A stretch of DNA of 64,000 bases from an uncultured Pelagibacteraceae bacterium (GTDB taxonomy: Bacteria > Pseudomonadota > Alphaproteobacteria > Pelagibacterales > Pelagibacteraceae): the NCBI GenBank assembly GCA_902519945.1, contig CABYLY010000001.1, forward strand, positions 96,579 through 160,578, written 5' to 3'. The translations under genes were made by a program, and so were the position numbers. A model generated the notes under the pieces. The model saw nothing but the letters and a program-made list of their open reading frames with translations, was not told the origin of the DNA and searched no databases. Positions 42,244 through 51,103 of this stretch are shown piece by piece. Each line of letters begins with the position of its first letter. Within the stretch, counting starts at the first letter, position 1.

Positions 42244-42951
42244 ATGGCATTTTTTGAGGGAAATAAAATGACTGGTGGATATGGAAACGGTCCAGATATT
42301 ATTAATTCGTGCTCAGTGAATGTCGACAAAGGTGAAATTGTTTCAATCTTAGGTCCTAATGGTGCGGGAAAATCAACAGCAATGAAGGCAATGCTAGGTT
42401 TGCTAAATTTAAAATCTGGCTCAGTAATAATTGGTGGTAAAGATATTACACAATTATCTCCACAAGATAGAGTTAAGTCAGGAATTTCATTTGTACCTCA
42501 AACGAAAAATGTTTTTGCAGGAATGACTGTTGAGGAAAATTTAGAAATGGGAGCCTTCTTAATTGATGAAAGTTATAATTCAGTAATCAATGAGATCTAT
42601 GAATTGTTTCCAATATTAAGTGAAAAAAGGAATCAATTAGTTGGTGAATTATCAGGAGGACAAAGACAACAAGTAGCACTTGGTAGGGCGCTAATGATTA
42701 AGCCATCAGTTTTAATGTTAGATGAACCAACCGCAGGAGTTTCACCAATTGTAATGGATGAATTGTTTGACCATATTGTAAAAGTTAAACGTACAAATGT
42801 TGCAATACTGATGGTGGAACAAAATGCCAAACAAGCACTAAGCATTTCAGATAGAGGTTACGTTTTAGTCACGGGAGAAAATCGTTATTCAGGATCAGGA
42901 AAAGAATTACTAAATGATCCAAGAGTAAGAAGTTCATTTTTAGGCGGGTGA
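42244..42951 (+). CDS. HAAT ABC transporter ATPase, LivF type (second system)
   Basis: 235 residues; ATG at 42244, with an in-frame TTG at 42238 overlapping livG. Walker A GPNGAGKSTAM, Q-loop FVPQTKNVFAGMTVEENLEMG, signature ELSGGQRQQVALG, Walker B LMLDEPTAGVSP, switch MVEQNAKQA. Paired with the LivG protein directly before it. Confidence 0.93.
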   Translation: MAFFEGNKMTGGYGNGPDIINSCSVNVDKGEIVSILGPNGAGKSTAMKAMLGLLNLKSGSVIIGGKDITQLSPQDRVKSGISFVPQTKNVFAGMTVEENLEMGAFLIDESYNSVINEIYELFPILSEKRNQLVGELSGGQRQQVALGRALMIKPSVLMLDEPTAGVSPIVMDELFDHIVKVKRTNVAILMVEQNAKQALSISDRGYVLVTGENRYSGSGKELLNDPRVRSSFLGG

Positions 42952-42952
42952 T

Positions 42953-43963
42953 ATGGATTATATGAATGCGATTGTACTTTTATTAAATTATATTTTTATA
43001 CCAGCATTAACCTATGGATCTCAATTAGCTTTAGGTGCAATTTTTGTAACTTTGATATATGGGATCTTAAGGTTCGCAAACTTTGCTACAGGAGATATGA
43101 TGTCTTTTGGAACCATGGTCACTATTTTGTTCACATGGTATTTTCAATCTTTAGGAATAAGTTTGGGTATCTTACCTACTGCTCTAATTGCAATTCCTTT
43201 TGCTATTATATTTATGGCTGGTTATATGCTTTTGATAGATAAATTTGTTTTCAAATATTATAGAGTAAGTAAAAGCCCCCCTGTTCAATTAGCAATGGTG
43301 AGTATTGGGGTAATGTTTGTCACCCAAGCAGTTGTTAGAATAATTATTGGTCCATCTGATAGAAGATTTTTTGATGGTGAAAAATTTTTGATTAAAGCTG
43401 GTGAGTTTAAAGAAATGACTGGTCTTAATGAGGGCCTTGCAATCAAATCCACTCAAGTAATTACAATTGTTGTAACATTAATTTTAGTTTCAGCTCTTTT
43501 TTGGTTTTTAAATAAAACAAAAACAGGAAAAAGCATGAGAGCTTATTCTGATAATGAAGATCTTGCTTTGTTGTCTGGGATTGACCCAAAAAAGATTGTT
43601 ATGACTACTTGGATAATAGCAGGAGTTTTAGCTACAATTGGTGGATCATTATATGGTTTAGATAAAAGTTTTAAACCATTTACTTATTTTAATAACATGC
43701 TTCCAATATTTGCTGCTGCTATAGTTGGTGGAATTGGTAATCCTTTTGGAGCTTTCCTAGGAGGTTATGTAATTGCTTTTTCAGAAATATTCTTAACTTA
43801 TGCTTACAAGAAATTTTTCATGTATGTGTTACCTGAAAGGATGGAGCCTGACGGTCTAATTCAATTACTTTCAACTGATTATAAATTTGCGGTATCTTTC
43901 TCAATATTAGTAATTGTGCTGCTTTATCGCCCGTCTGGAATATTTAAAGGAAAAATATTGTGA
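42953..43963 (+). CDS. HAAT ABC transporter permease, LivH type (second system)
   Basis: 336 residues. Family hallmarks: LGAIFVTLIYGILRFANFATGDMMSFG near the N-terminus, KTGKSMRAYSDNEDLALLSGIDPKKI as the ATPase-contact loop, AAAIVGGIGNPFGAFLGGYV near the end, and the closing LLYRPSGIFKGK. About 40 residues longer than the first system's LivH. Starts 1 nt after the livF stop; stop overlaps the following GTG start by 4 nt. Confidence 0.92.
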   Translation: MDYMNAIVLLLNYIFIPALTYGSQLALGAIFVTLIYGILRFANFATGDMMSFGTMVTILFTWYFQSLGISLGILPTALIAIPFAIIFMAGYMLLIDKFVFKYYRVSKSPPVQLAMVSIGVMFVTQAVVRIIIGPSDRRFFDGEKFLIKAGEFKEMTGLNEGLAIKSTQVITIVVTLILVSALFWFLNKTKTGKSMRAYSDNEDLALLSGIDPKKIVMTTWIIAGVLATIGGSLYGLDKSFKPFTYFNNMLPIFAAAIVGGIGNPFGAFLGGYVIAFSEIFLTYAYKKFFMYVLPERMEPDGLIQLLSTDYKFAVSFSILVIVLLYRPSGIFKGKIL

Positions 43964-45330
43964 GAAAAAATTTAAATGTCATAGCGGCTTACAGTATTAT
44001 GATGGGATTAATTATCCTTGTCGGTATATTTCAATCCTGGAACATTGCTTTATCTATCTTTAATCTTTGTCTGATATCAGCTGTCATGACGATGGGTGCT
44101 AATATTCAATGGGGATATGCTGGTTTAATAAACTTTGGAATAATGGGTTTCACAGCTTTAGGTGGTTTAGCAGCAGTTTTAATTTCTGTTAATCCAGTTC
44201 AAGAGGCTTGGAGTGCAGGCGGTATAAATATTTTATTGAGTTTATTTCTCATTATTGGAATTGTTTTAGCTATTAGATTTGTTCTTAAAAAATATCAGAA
44301 ATCTAAAATTAGAAGTTATGTTGTAGCTGCAATAATTATTACTGGAATAATTATTATACGATTAGTCTCTGAACCTGGTATTGAGGCAATTGAGGAGGTA
44401 AATCCAGCGAGAACCGGATTTCTTGGTGGGCTAGGGCTTCCAATAATTTTTTCATGGATTGCCGGTGCTTTTTTTGCAGGAGGATTAGCTTTTATAATTG
44501 GAAAAGTAGCATTGGGTTTAAGAGCTGATTATTTAGCAATTGCTACATTATTGATATCAGAAATTGTTATAGCAATTATTAAACATGAAGACTGGTTAAC
44601 AAGAGGCGTTAAAAATGTGATTGGTTTAAAACGCCCTGCTCCTTATGAGGTAAATTTACAGCAAACAGATTGGTTTATAAATTTAGTTGAAAAATTTAAT
44701 TCAGGAAAATTAAATTTAATTTCTGATATGTCTGAAAGAAAAGCAGCACTTAACCAATTTGTAATAGAAGGATCATCAATATTTGTAAAACTTTGTTATT
44801 CAGGTTTATTTTTGATTGTTGTGATTATTCTTTTAATTTTAACACAAAAGGCTCTTTATTCTCCTTGGGGAAGAATGATGAGAGCAATTAGAGACAACGA
44901 GGAAGCTGCAAATGCTATGGGAAAAAATGTAGTCAAACAACATTTGTTAATTTTTGTTTTAGGTTCAGCTATTGTTGGTATTGCTGGAGCTATGCTTGTA
45001 ACTCAAGATGGATTATTTACACCAGGAAGTTATAGACCTTTGAGATATACTTTTTTGATTTGGGTAATGGTTATTATTGGTGGAAGTGGAAATAATTTTG
45101 GAGCTATTCTTGGTGGTTTTGTAGTTTGGTTCTTATGGATTGAAGCAGCACCAATTGGATTGTATCTAGTCAATTTATCAACAGCAGGTTTAGAAGATAC
45201 ACACTTTTTGAAAGTGCATTTAATTGAAAGTGTTCCTTATTTCAGATTTTTAATGATGGGAATAGGTTTATTATTAATTATGAGGTATAGACCAAAGGGT
45301 ATACTTCCTGAGAAAATAGAAATAAAATAA
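43960..45330 (+). CDS. HAAT ABC transporter permease, LivM type (second system), enlarged
   Basis: 456 residues from a GTG that overlaps the livH stop (GTGA). Family hallmarks: MGANIQWGYAGLINFGIMGF, LGLRADYLAIATLLISEI, RMMRAIRDNEEAANAMGKN, WVMVIIGGSGNNFGAILGG and the final MRYRPKGILPEK. It is about 100 residues longer than usual, with extra helices after residue 95 (KKYQKSKIRSYVVAAIIITG) and a polar insert around 225-280 before the contact loop. The matching binding protein lies downstream on the opposite strand. Confidence 0.91.
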   Translation: MRKNLNVIAAYSIMMGLIILVGIFQSWNIALSIFNLCLISAVMTMGANIQWGYAGLINFGIMGFTALGGLAAVLISVNPVQEAWSAGGINILLSLFLIIGIVLAIRFVLKKYQKSKIRSYVVAAIIITGIIIIRLVSEPGIEAIEEVNPARTGFLGGLGLPIIFSWIAGAFFAGGLAFIIGKVALGLRADYLAIATLLISEIVIAIIKHEDWLTRGVKNVIGLKRPAPYEVNLQQTDWFINLVEKFNSGKLNLISDMSERKAALNQFVIEGSSIFVKLCYSGLFLIVVIILLILTQKALYSPWGRMMRAIRDNEEAANAMGKNVVKQHLLIFVLGSAIVGIAGAMLVTQDGLFTPGSYRPLRYTFLIWVMVIIGGSGNNFGAILGGFVVWFLWIEAAPIGLYLVNLSTAGLEDTHFLKVHLIESVPYFRFLMMGIGLLLIMRYRPKGILPEKIEIK

Positions 45331-45334
45331 AATT

Positions 45335-45406
45335 ATGAAATATATTATTACAGGTGCAGCTATAGCTTGGGCTTTATATATGGCTGATAAATATTTATTT
45401 TTTTAA
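45335..45406 (+). CDS. Very small hydrophobic peptide behind the LivM gene
   Basis: A 23-residue frame MKYIITGAAIAWALYMADKYLFF starts 4 nt after the livM stop and ends just inside the terminator region. It is a single amphipathic/hydrophobic helix, long enough to span a membrane. Position at the end of a transporter operon is typical of small membrane proteins that modulate transporters. There is no clear Shine-Dalgarno other than the coupled context (AAAATAAAATT), so confidence is limited. Confidence 0.5.
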   Translation: MKYIITGAAIAWALYMADKYLFF

Positions 45407-45440
45407 AAAAACCCCCAACAAATAAATGATGGGGGTTTAA
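45401..45440 (-). terminator. Bidirectional intrinsic terminator between convergent transporter genes
   Basis: AAACCCCC (45409-45416) pairs with GGGGGTTT (45431-45438) across a 14-nt loop. On the minus strand a T7 tract follows the stem, so it ends the binding-protein transcript efficiently; on the plus strand the T-tract is short, giving weaker termination of the livM side. Confidence 0.88.
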
Positions 45441-45457
45441 TTCTTTTAGATAAAAAA

Positions 45458-46642
45458 TTATCTTTGCTTTTTAGTTTTGAATTTTCCGCCTTTAACTTCT
45501 TGTTCTAAGAAAGAACCCTCAGCCTCACCGACGCTAGTAAAGGTAACTCCAGTTGCACCTTCATAGTCCACCTTTTTACCTTTAGCTAATAAATCTAAAC
45601 CTTTTTTAAGCTCACCTGGATAAATTTTTGTTCCAGGTCCGTTAGCAACATCCATAACATTTTTTGCAATTGATGCTCTGTCAGCTGAATTACCGGCTTG
45701 CATTGCTAAAACAATTAATGCTGCTGCATCGTATGACTCACCTGTATAAGGTCCTGAGCTGTCAATACCTCCGGCACTTGCAACTTTTGCAAATACCCCA
45801 GCACCTTTTCCTGTTGAACCTGGCATTGAACCAAAAGATTTTCTTAAGTCTTTTCCAAATGCGTCAACTAAGGACTGTCCAATCATACCATCAGATAAAA
45901 TAAATTTATCAAAAGCACCAGAGTCTAAAGAAGCTTGAATAATTCCTTTACCACCTTGGTCTAGGTATCCAATTACAGCTACTGCATCACCACCTGCTGA
46001 GGCAAGAGTTGCTACTTCAGAAGAGTAATCTGCTTTTCCATCTTCGTGGGCAGTCACAGTGGTTACTTTAATACCGTGCGCTTCCACAGCTGCTTTGTAA
46101 ACATCTGCTAAACCCTTTCCATAGTCATTATTTGTGTAAGTGATTGCAACACTTTTTACTTTTCTGTCTTTAGTAATATCAGCTAAAATTTGACCACCTC
46201 TTGCATCAGATGGAGCAGTTCTAAAAAAATAACCTTTGTCATCTAAAGTAGTTAATCCTGGTGATGTCGCTGACGGTGAAATCATTACTACACCATTTGG
46301 CACAGCAACATTTGAAGCTATCGCTCCAGTAACACCTGAACAGTCAGCACCCATAATAGCTGCTACGCCTTGTGAAATAACACCTTCAGCCGCTGCTGTA
46401 GCTGCCGCAGAGTCAACGCATGTTGAGTCCGCTCTAATCACGGAAATTTTTTCCCCACCTAATAATGATCCAGAGTCTGAAGCCTCTTTAAAAGCAAGTT
46501 CAGCTGAAGCAGCCATTGCCGGTGTGAGAGATTCAATAGGTCCAGTGAAACCTAAAATTACACCCATTTTAATTTCTGCAAAAACATTTGTCGTAAAAGT
46601 CGAACCAAAAATAAATGCAGCTACAAGTAATCTTTTCATCAT
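45458..46642 (-). CDS. Periplasmic binding protein of a HAAT-type ABC transporter (second system)
   Basis: 394 residues. A signal peptide (MMKRLLVAAFIFGSTFTTNVFAE) is followed by a Peripla_BP_6 domain: IKMGVILGFTGPIESLTPAM, AELAFKEASDSGSLLGGEK, IGADCSGVTGAIASNVAVPN, FFRTAPSDARGGQILADI, YDAAALIVLAMQAGN. Shine-Dalgarno AGAGGAA is present; two adjacent ATGs are possible starts. Base use is richer in G/C than its neighbours, as expected for a highly expressed secreted protein. It faces the second LivGFHM set and is its most likely binding protein. Confidence 0.92.
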   Translation of the reverse strand: MMKRLLVAAFIFGSTFTTNVFAEIKMGVILGFTGPIESLTPAMAASAELAFKEASDSGSLLGGEKISVIRADSTCVDSAAATAAAEGVISQGVAAIMGADCSGVTGAIASNVAVPNGVVMISPSATSPGLTTLDDKGYFFRTAPSDARGGQILADITKDRKVKSVAITYTNNDYGKGLADVYKAAVEAHGIKVTTVTAHEDGKADYSSEVATLASAGGDAVAVIGYLDQGGKGIIQASLDSGAFDKFILSDGMIGQSLVDAFGKDLRKSFGSMPGSTGKGAGVFAKVASAGGIDSSGPYTGESYDAAALIVLAMQAGNSADRASIAKNVMDVANGPGTKIYPGELKKGLDLLAKGKKVDYEGATGVTFTSVGEAEGSFLEQEVKGGKFKTKKQR

Positions 46643-46747
46643 TTTCCTCTATTTGTTAACAATTTATAAAAGATAAATTAAATATAATTTGTAAAGATTT
46701 TCAACAAGCAAATTATATCATTTTGTAGTAACTTTGATTAATAAATA

Positions 46748-47494
46748 ATGAAATCAAATAAAATAGAGCCGAAATTTGTTACAAAATTTAATCCTAGAAT
46801 TGGTTTGATTGCTCTAGCGACTGATTTCATGATTGAAAAAGATTTTATAAAAGTAATTAAAGATAAAGAGATAGATTTTTTTGTAAATAGAATTGAATGC
46901 TACAATCCACTAACTAAAGAAAATTTAATAAGAATGTCAGAGGAGATAACTAAAGTTACAAGTGATATTTTGCCGAATGAGGAAATAGATTGTATAGTTT
47001 ATGGATGTACCTCAGGAACAATAGCTGCTGGATTTGAGTCAATTGAAAAAAAAGTTAAAGCAGCAAAACCTAAAGCAAAATTAACAACGCCAAGTTCAGC
47101 AACAATAAAAGCATTAAAAAGATTAAATGTGAAAAAATTGGGTATTTTTACTCCTTATAGTAAAACACTAAATGATGAAATTGTAGATTTCTTTAGAAAT
47201 GAAAAATTTGATGTTGTATCAAATTCATATTTAGATATTGCAGCTGACTATGATATTGGAAAAGTAGATCAAGATTTTTTATTTGAAATTTTATCTAAAA
47301 TGGAAATTACTGATGCTGATGTTTTATTTATTTCATGTACGGCCTTACCTGTCCTTGATATAATTGAAAAATTAGAAAAGAAATTAAATAAACCTGTATT
47401 ATCAAGTAATCAAGCTTTGATTTGGGACGCTTTAGAAAAGATTGGTAAAAATAATGATATCCAAGGATTTGGAAAATTATTCTCTAATGATTGA
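46748..47494 (+). CDS. EutA-like Asp/Glu racemase-family protein (maleate isomerase-type)
   Basis: 248 residues. Two Cys of the Asp/Glu racemase superfamily are placed as in EutA and maleate isomerases: YGCTSGTIAAG and FISCTALPVLDII. N-terminal PRIGLIALATDFMIEKDF and the NQALIWDAL near the end also fit. EutA is found with the ectoine hydrolase DoeA/EutD in ectoine degradation gene sets, and a DoeA-like gene follows with a 4-nt overlap at most. The reaction here is not proven; arylmalonate decarboxylase or hydantoin racemase types are alternatives. Confidence 0.78.
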   Translation: MKSNKIEPKFVTKFNPRIGLIALATDFMIEKDFIKVIKDKEIDFFVNRIECYNPLTKENLIRMSEEITKVTSDILPNEEIDCIVYGCTSGTIAAGFESIEKKVKAAKPKAKLTTPSSATIKALKRLNVKKLGIFTPYSKTLNDEIVDFFRNEKFDVVSNSYLDIAADYDIGKVDQDFLFEILSKMEITDADVLFISCTALPVLDIIEKLEKKLNKPVLSSNQALIWDALEKIGKNNDIQGFGKLFSND

Positions 47495-47496
47495 TT

Positions 47497-48666
47497 ATGC
47501 TTTTTAAAAAAGAAGAATATAAGCAAAGACTTATAAAAGTTCAAAAAATGATGCATGAAAAAGGCATAGAGCTTTTAATATCCCATGACACTAATAACAT
47601 AAATTACTTAACAGGTTATGATGCGTGGTCTTTTTATTATGCACAATGTGCTATAGTTCATATAAATGCAGATGAGCCAATATGTTTTGTTAGAGCACAA
47701 GATGCCGGTGGAGCTTATATAAAATCATATGTCAAAAAAGAAAATATTATCGTCTATGACGAACATTACATCCATACTTGGCCAAAGCATCCTTATGATT
47801 ATTTAGTAAAAATAATAAAAGATAAAAAATGGGATAAGCTTTCGATTGGATTAGAAATGGATGCGCATTATTTCACCGCTTTTTGTTATGAAAAAATTAA
47901 ACAAGGCCTACCTAATGCTAAAATTAAAGACTCAGATAGATTGGTAAACTGGGCAAGATTAGTAAAATCAGAAACAGAAATAAGTTTTATGAAATCTGCT
48001 GCTAAAATCTCAGAAATTGGAATGAAAACTGCTTATGATGTAATTGAACCAGGGGTAAGGCAATGTGATGCGGTAGGTGAAATACAAAAAGCTTTGTTTT
48101 ATGGAACTTCAGAGTTTGGTGGAGAATATTCAAGTATTGCAACATTACTACCAACTGGAAAAGGAACTTCAGCATCACATTTAACCGCCACACAAGATAA
48201 ATTTGTTGATGGTGAAGCAACAATTATTGAATTATCTGGTGTTTATAAAAGATATCACGCACCTATGGCAAGAACGGTGTTGTTAGGAAAGCCTGACAAA
48301 ATTAAAATTGATACTATGAAAAAAACTATTGAAGCCCTTCAGGCTGGAATTGATGCAACAAAACCTGGCAATAAAGTTGATGATGTAGCCCAAGCATTTT
48401 GGAAAGTATTAGATAAATACGGTATAGAAAAAAAATCTAGAACTGGTTACTCAATCGGAATAGGTTATCCGCCTGATTGGGGAGAGCATACTCTTAACAT
48501 ATATAAAGGAGACATGACTTTATTAGAACCTAATATCTGCTTTCATATGATTGCAGTAATGCAATTTGGAGATTGGGGGGTTGAAGCATCTGAAGCAATT
48601 CGTGTGACTAAAAAAGGATCAGAATTATTTTGTAATTTATCTAAAGAACTTCACGTCAAAAGCTAA
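47497..48666 (+). CDS. M24-family hydrolase, ectoine hydrolase (DoeA/EutD)-like
   Basis: 389 residues from the ATG at 47497 (TTG at 47491 in frame). A creatinase-type N-terminal domain (LISHDTNNINYLTGYDAWSFYYAQ) is followed by a pita-bread fold (WARLVKSETEISFMKSAAKISEIGMKTAY, SHLTATQDKFVDGEATIIELSGVYKRYHAPMART, YSIGIGYPPDWGEH). The metal-ligand Asp residues of aminopeptidase P are replaced (IELSGV where DxG is usual), as in creatinase and DoeA, so a C-N hydrolase acting on a small cyclic or amidino compound is likely, not a peptidase. The EutA-like partner favours ectoine as substrate. No ectoine-specific transporter is seen. Confidence 0.75.
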   Translation: MLFKKEEYKQRLIKVQKMMHEKGIELLISHDTNNINYLTGYDAWSFYYAQCAIVHINADEPICFVRAQDAGGAYIKSYVKKENIIVYDEHYIHTWPKHPYDYLVKIIKDKKWDKLSIGLEMDAHYFTAFCYEKIKQGLPNAKIKDSDRLVNWARLVKSETEISFMKSAAKISEIGMKTAYDVIEPGVRQCDAVGEIQKALFYGTSEFGGEYSSIATLLPTGKGTSASHLTATQDKFVDGEATIIELSGVYKRYHAPMARTVLLGKPDKIKIDTMKKTIEALQAGIDATKPGNKVDDVAQAFWKVLDKYGIEKKSRTGYSIGIGYPPDWGEHTLNIYKGDMTLLEPNICFHMIAVMQFGDWGVEASEAIRVTKKGSELFCNLSKELHVKS

Positions 48667-48718
48667 TTATTAATGGTTGATATTTATTCTCACAAATGTT
48701 TTAAATTCATCTTAATTT

Positions 48719-49804
48719 ATGTCGGTAAATAAAGAATTCGTAAAATTTGATAAAGTTGATAAAAGTTATGACGGTAAAGTTTTAGTCGTCAAAGATCTTC
48801 AATTAGATATTGCAGAAGGTGAATTCATTACAATGTTAGGACCCTCTGGCTCTGGTAAAACAACTTGTTTAATGATGTTAGCTGGGTTTGAAACTCCTAC
48901 TAACGGTGAAATATATTTAGATGGAAATGCTATTTCAAGTATACCACCGCATAAAAGAGGAATTGGAATGGTTTTTCAAAACTATGCTTTATTTCCACAT
49001 ATGACAGTTTACGAAAATTTGGCTTTTCCATTAAGAGTAAGAAAAATTCCAAAAGATGAGGCTGATAAAAAAATTGATAAGGCACTATCTATGGTTTCTC
49101 TTCAGGGTTTTGCCTCAAGAATGCCAGGACAATTATCGGGTGGTCAACAACAAAGGGTTGCAGTGGCTAGATCTTTAGTATTTGATCCACAATTAGTTTT
49201 GATGGATGAACCATTGGGTGCTTTAGATAAAAATTTAAGAGAAAGTATGCAATATGAAATAAAACATATTCATGAAAGTATTGGAGTAACAGTTGTATAT
49301 GTTACTCATGATCAAAGTGAAGCTTTAACAATGTCAAATCGTATCGCAGTGTTTAATGATGGAAAAGTTCAGCAACTTTCTAGTCCAGATGAATTATATG
49401 AGAAACCAGTTAATTCTTTTGTGGCTGAGTTTATCGGAGAGAATAATACTTTTACTGGTGAAGTTTCAGAAATATCTGGTCAAAAATGTAAAGTTAAACT
49501 TTCTAATGCTGAAATAATGGCAAATCCAATATCTGTAAAATCAAAAGGGGAAAGAACCAAAGTATCCCTAAGACCTGAAAGAGCTTTGATAAATCCAAAA
49601 GACAAAATGGATAATATTCATAATGGTAAAATTGAGGAAGTTATTTATCATGGAGATCATACCAGGGTTAGGATTAATCTTTTGGGAAACCCTGAATTTA
49701 TTTTAAAAGTTCCAAACAGTTCAGCAAATCTTGATATTAAATTAGGAAATGAAATTAAGATTGGCTGGAATAGTGAAGACGCCCGAGCATTAGACCCAAA
49801 ATAA
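48719..49804 (+). CDS. potA: Spermidine/putrescine-type ABC transporter ATPase
   Basis: 361 residues. Walker A GPSGSGKTTCL, Q-loop GMVFQNYALFPHMTVYENLAF, signature QLSGGQQQRVAVARS, Walker B LVLMDEPLGALD, switch YVTHDQ. The C-terminal 110 residues form a TOBE regulatory domain (EFIGENNTFTGEVSE, VSLRPERALINP). Closest to the PotA/FbpC-like ATPases of polyamine and related importers. It is separated from the binding-protein gene by 100 bp with its own promoter. Confidence 0.92.
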   Translation: MSVNKEFVKFDKVDKSYDGKVLVVKDLQLDIAEGEFITMLGPSGSGKTTCLMMLAGFETPTNGEIYLDGNAISSIPPHKRGIGMVFQNYALFPHMTVYENLAFPLRVRKIPKDEADKKIDKALSMVSLQGFASRMPGQLSGGQQQRVAVARSLVFDPQLVLMDEPLGALDKNLRESMQYEIKHIHESIGVTVVYVTHDQSEALTMSNRIAVFNDGKVQQLSSPDELYEKPVNSFVAEFIGENNTFTGEVSEISGQKCKVKLSNAEIMANPISVKSKGERTKVSLRPERALINPKDKMDNIHNGKIEEVIYHGDHTRVRINLLGNPEFILKVPNSSANLDIKLGNEIKIGWNSEDARALDPK

Positions 49805-49843
49805 TCATCGTAGAACTATTATAGAATAAGTAAAAAAGGGCTG

Positions 49844-49872
49844 TTGACTCTCACTCCTGAAGTTGTTTTAAT
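49844..49872 (+). promoter_or_regulatory. Sigma70-like promoter for the polyamine-type binding protein gene
   Basis: TTGACT at 49844-49849 and TTTAAT at 49867-49872 are separated by exactly 17 bp, in the 100-bp gap behind potA. A TATAAA at 49880 is an alternative -10 at non-optimal spacing. With the strong AACGGAGG Shine-Dalgarno further down this implies separate strong expression of the binding protein. Confidence 0.6.
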
Positions 49873-49904
49873 TTGATTTATAAAAACGTTTAAACGGAGG
49901 AAAA

Positions 49905-51032
49905 ATGAAAAAACTAAGTAAAATATTACTAGCTATTTCTTTTGTACTTTCACTAACTACTTCAGCATTTGCAACAACAGTAACTGCAGTGTCTTGGGGT
50001 GGAGCTTATACTGAGTCTCAAAAGTTAGGTTATGGTGATCCAACTGCTAAAAAACTGGGCATTAACATTGCTTGGGTTGACTATTCAGGTGGTTTATCAG
50101 AAATTAAAGCACAAAAAGAAGCTGGTAAGATCACGTGGGATATAATCGACGTGTTTGCAATGGATACTATCACTGGATGTGATGAAGGATTATTTGTTGA
50201 ATTTGATTTTGACAAAGACTTCCCACCAGCTCCAGATGGAACTCCAGCAAGTAAAGATTTCTTTACTGCAATGCCAAGTAAGTGTGCTGTAGGAAATATT
50301 TTATATTCTTGGAACTACGCTTATAACACTAACAATGTTAAAGGCACGCCAAAGACTATCAAAGATTTCTTTAACACAAAGAAATTCCCTGGAAAAAGAG
50401 CTATCTACAAAAGCGCTTTAACTAATTTAGAGATCGCTTTAGCTGCAGATGGTATCAAGCCGGGTAAAGGCGGAGCAAAAATCTACAAAGCTTTAGAAAC
50501 AGAAAAAGGTGTTGAAAGAGCAATGAATAAGATCAAAAAATTATGTACAGATCCAAAAGGTGGATGTGTATTTTGGTCTACAGGTGCTCAACCACCAGAA
50601 CTGTTAGTATCAGGTGAAGTAGTAATGGCTACTGGTTGGAATGGTAGATTCTTCAATGCTGAAATTGGAGAAGGTGCACCAATCAAACAAGTTTGGGATG
50701 GCCAAGGTCTTGACTACGAATATTTCGTACAAGTTAAAGGTGGACCAAACGATGCTAATGGTATGGCTAAAAAAGCTTTAGCTATGATGACTAGTGCAGA
50801 GATGTTAGCAGGAAGTGCTAAATACATCGCATATGCTCCTTGGAGAAAATCTTCAATTAGTATTATGGAAAAAGGTGAGCCTTGGTATAAAGATGGTAAG
50901 ACAAACATGGTACCACAGATGCCAACTGCACCGGCTAACACTAAAAACTACTTCCTAGTAGATCCAATTTTCTGGGCTGATAACGGAACAGAGCTTGGTG
51001 AAAAATGGGAAGCTATGAAAGCTGGTCTATAA
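49905..51032 (+). CDS. potD: Spermidine/putrescine-type ABC transporter binding protein
   Basis: 375 residues. A signal peptide ends at SAFA. The mature part begins TTVTAVSWGGAYTESQKLGYG, the usual start of SBP_bac_6/8 PotD-like proteins in marine alphaproteobacteria; NILYSWNYAYNTNNVKGTPKTIKDFFN and FPGKRAIYKSALTNLEIALAADG also match. The ligand is likely a polyamine, but the family also covers other cationic or amino-acid-derived compounds. Preceded by a near-perfect Shine-Dalgarno (ACGGAGG) and followed by a strong terminator, so expression should be much higher than that of the permeases. Confidence 0.88.
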   Translation: MKKLSKILLAISFVLSLTTSAFATTVTAVSWGGAYTESQKLGYGDPTAKKLGINIAWVDYSGGLSEIKAQKEAGKITWDIIDVFAMDTITGCDEGLFVEFDFDKDFPPAPDGTPASKDFFTAMPSKCAVGNILYSWNYAYNTNNVKGTPKTIKDFFNTKKFPGKRAIYKSALTNLEIALAADGIKPGKGGAKIYKALETEKGVERAMNKIKKLCTDPKGGCVFWSTGAQPPELLVSGEVVMATGWNGRFFNAEIGEGAPIKQVWDGQGLDYEYFVQVKGGPNDANGMAKKALAMMTSAEMLAGSAKYIAYAPWRKSSISIMEKGEPWYKDGKTNMVPQMPTAPANTKNYFLVDPIFWADNGTELGEKWEAMKAGL

Positions 51033-51070
51033 TTTAAGTTTTATTAAACTTAATTATATATTATAATTTA

Positions 51071-51099
51071 AGGGCGGTTATTTATAACCGCCCTTTTTT
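51071..51099 (+). terminator. Intrinsic terminator/attenuator behind potD
   Basis: AGGGCGGTTA (51071-51080) and TAACCGCCCT (51085-51094) form a perfect 10-bp stem with a 4-nt loop, followed by six T to 51099. The permease gene starts 5 nt later, so read-through is needed for its expression from the upstream promoter. Confidence 0.95.
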
Positions 51100-51103
51100 A
51101 TTT

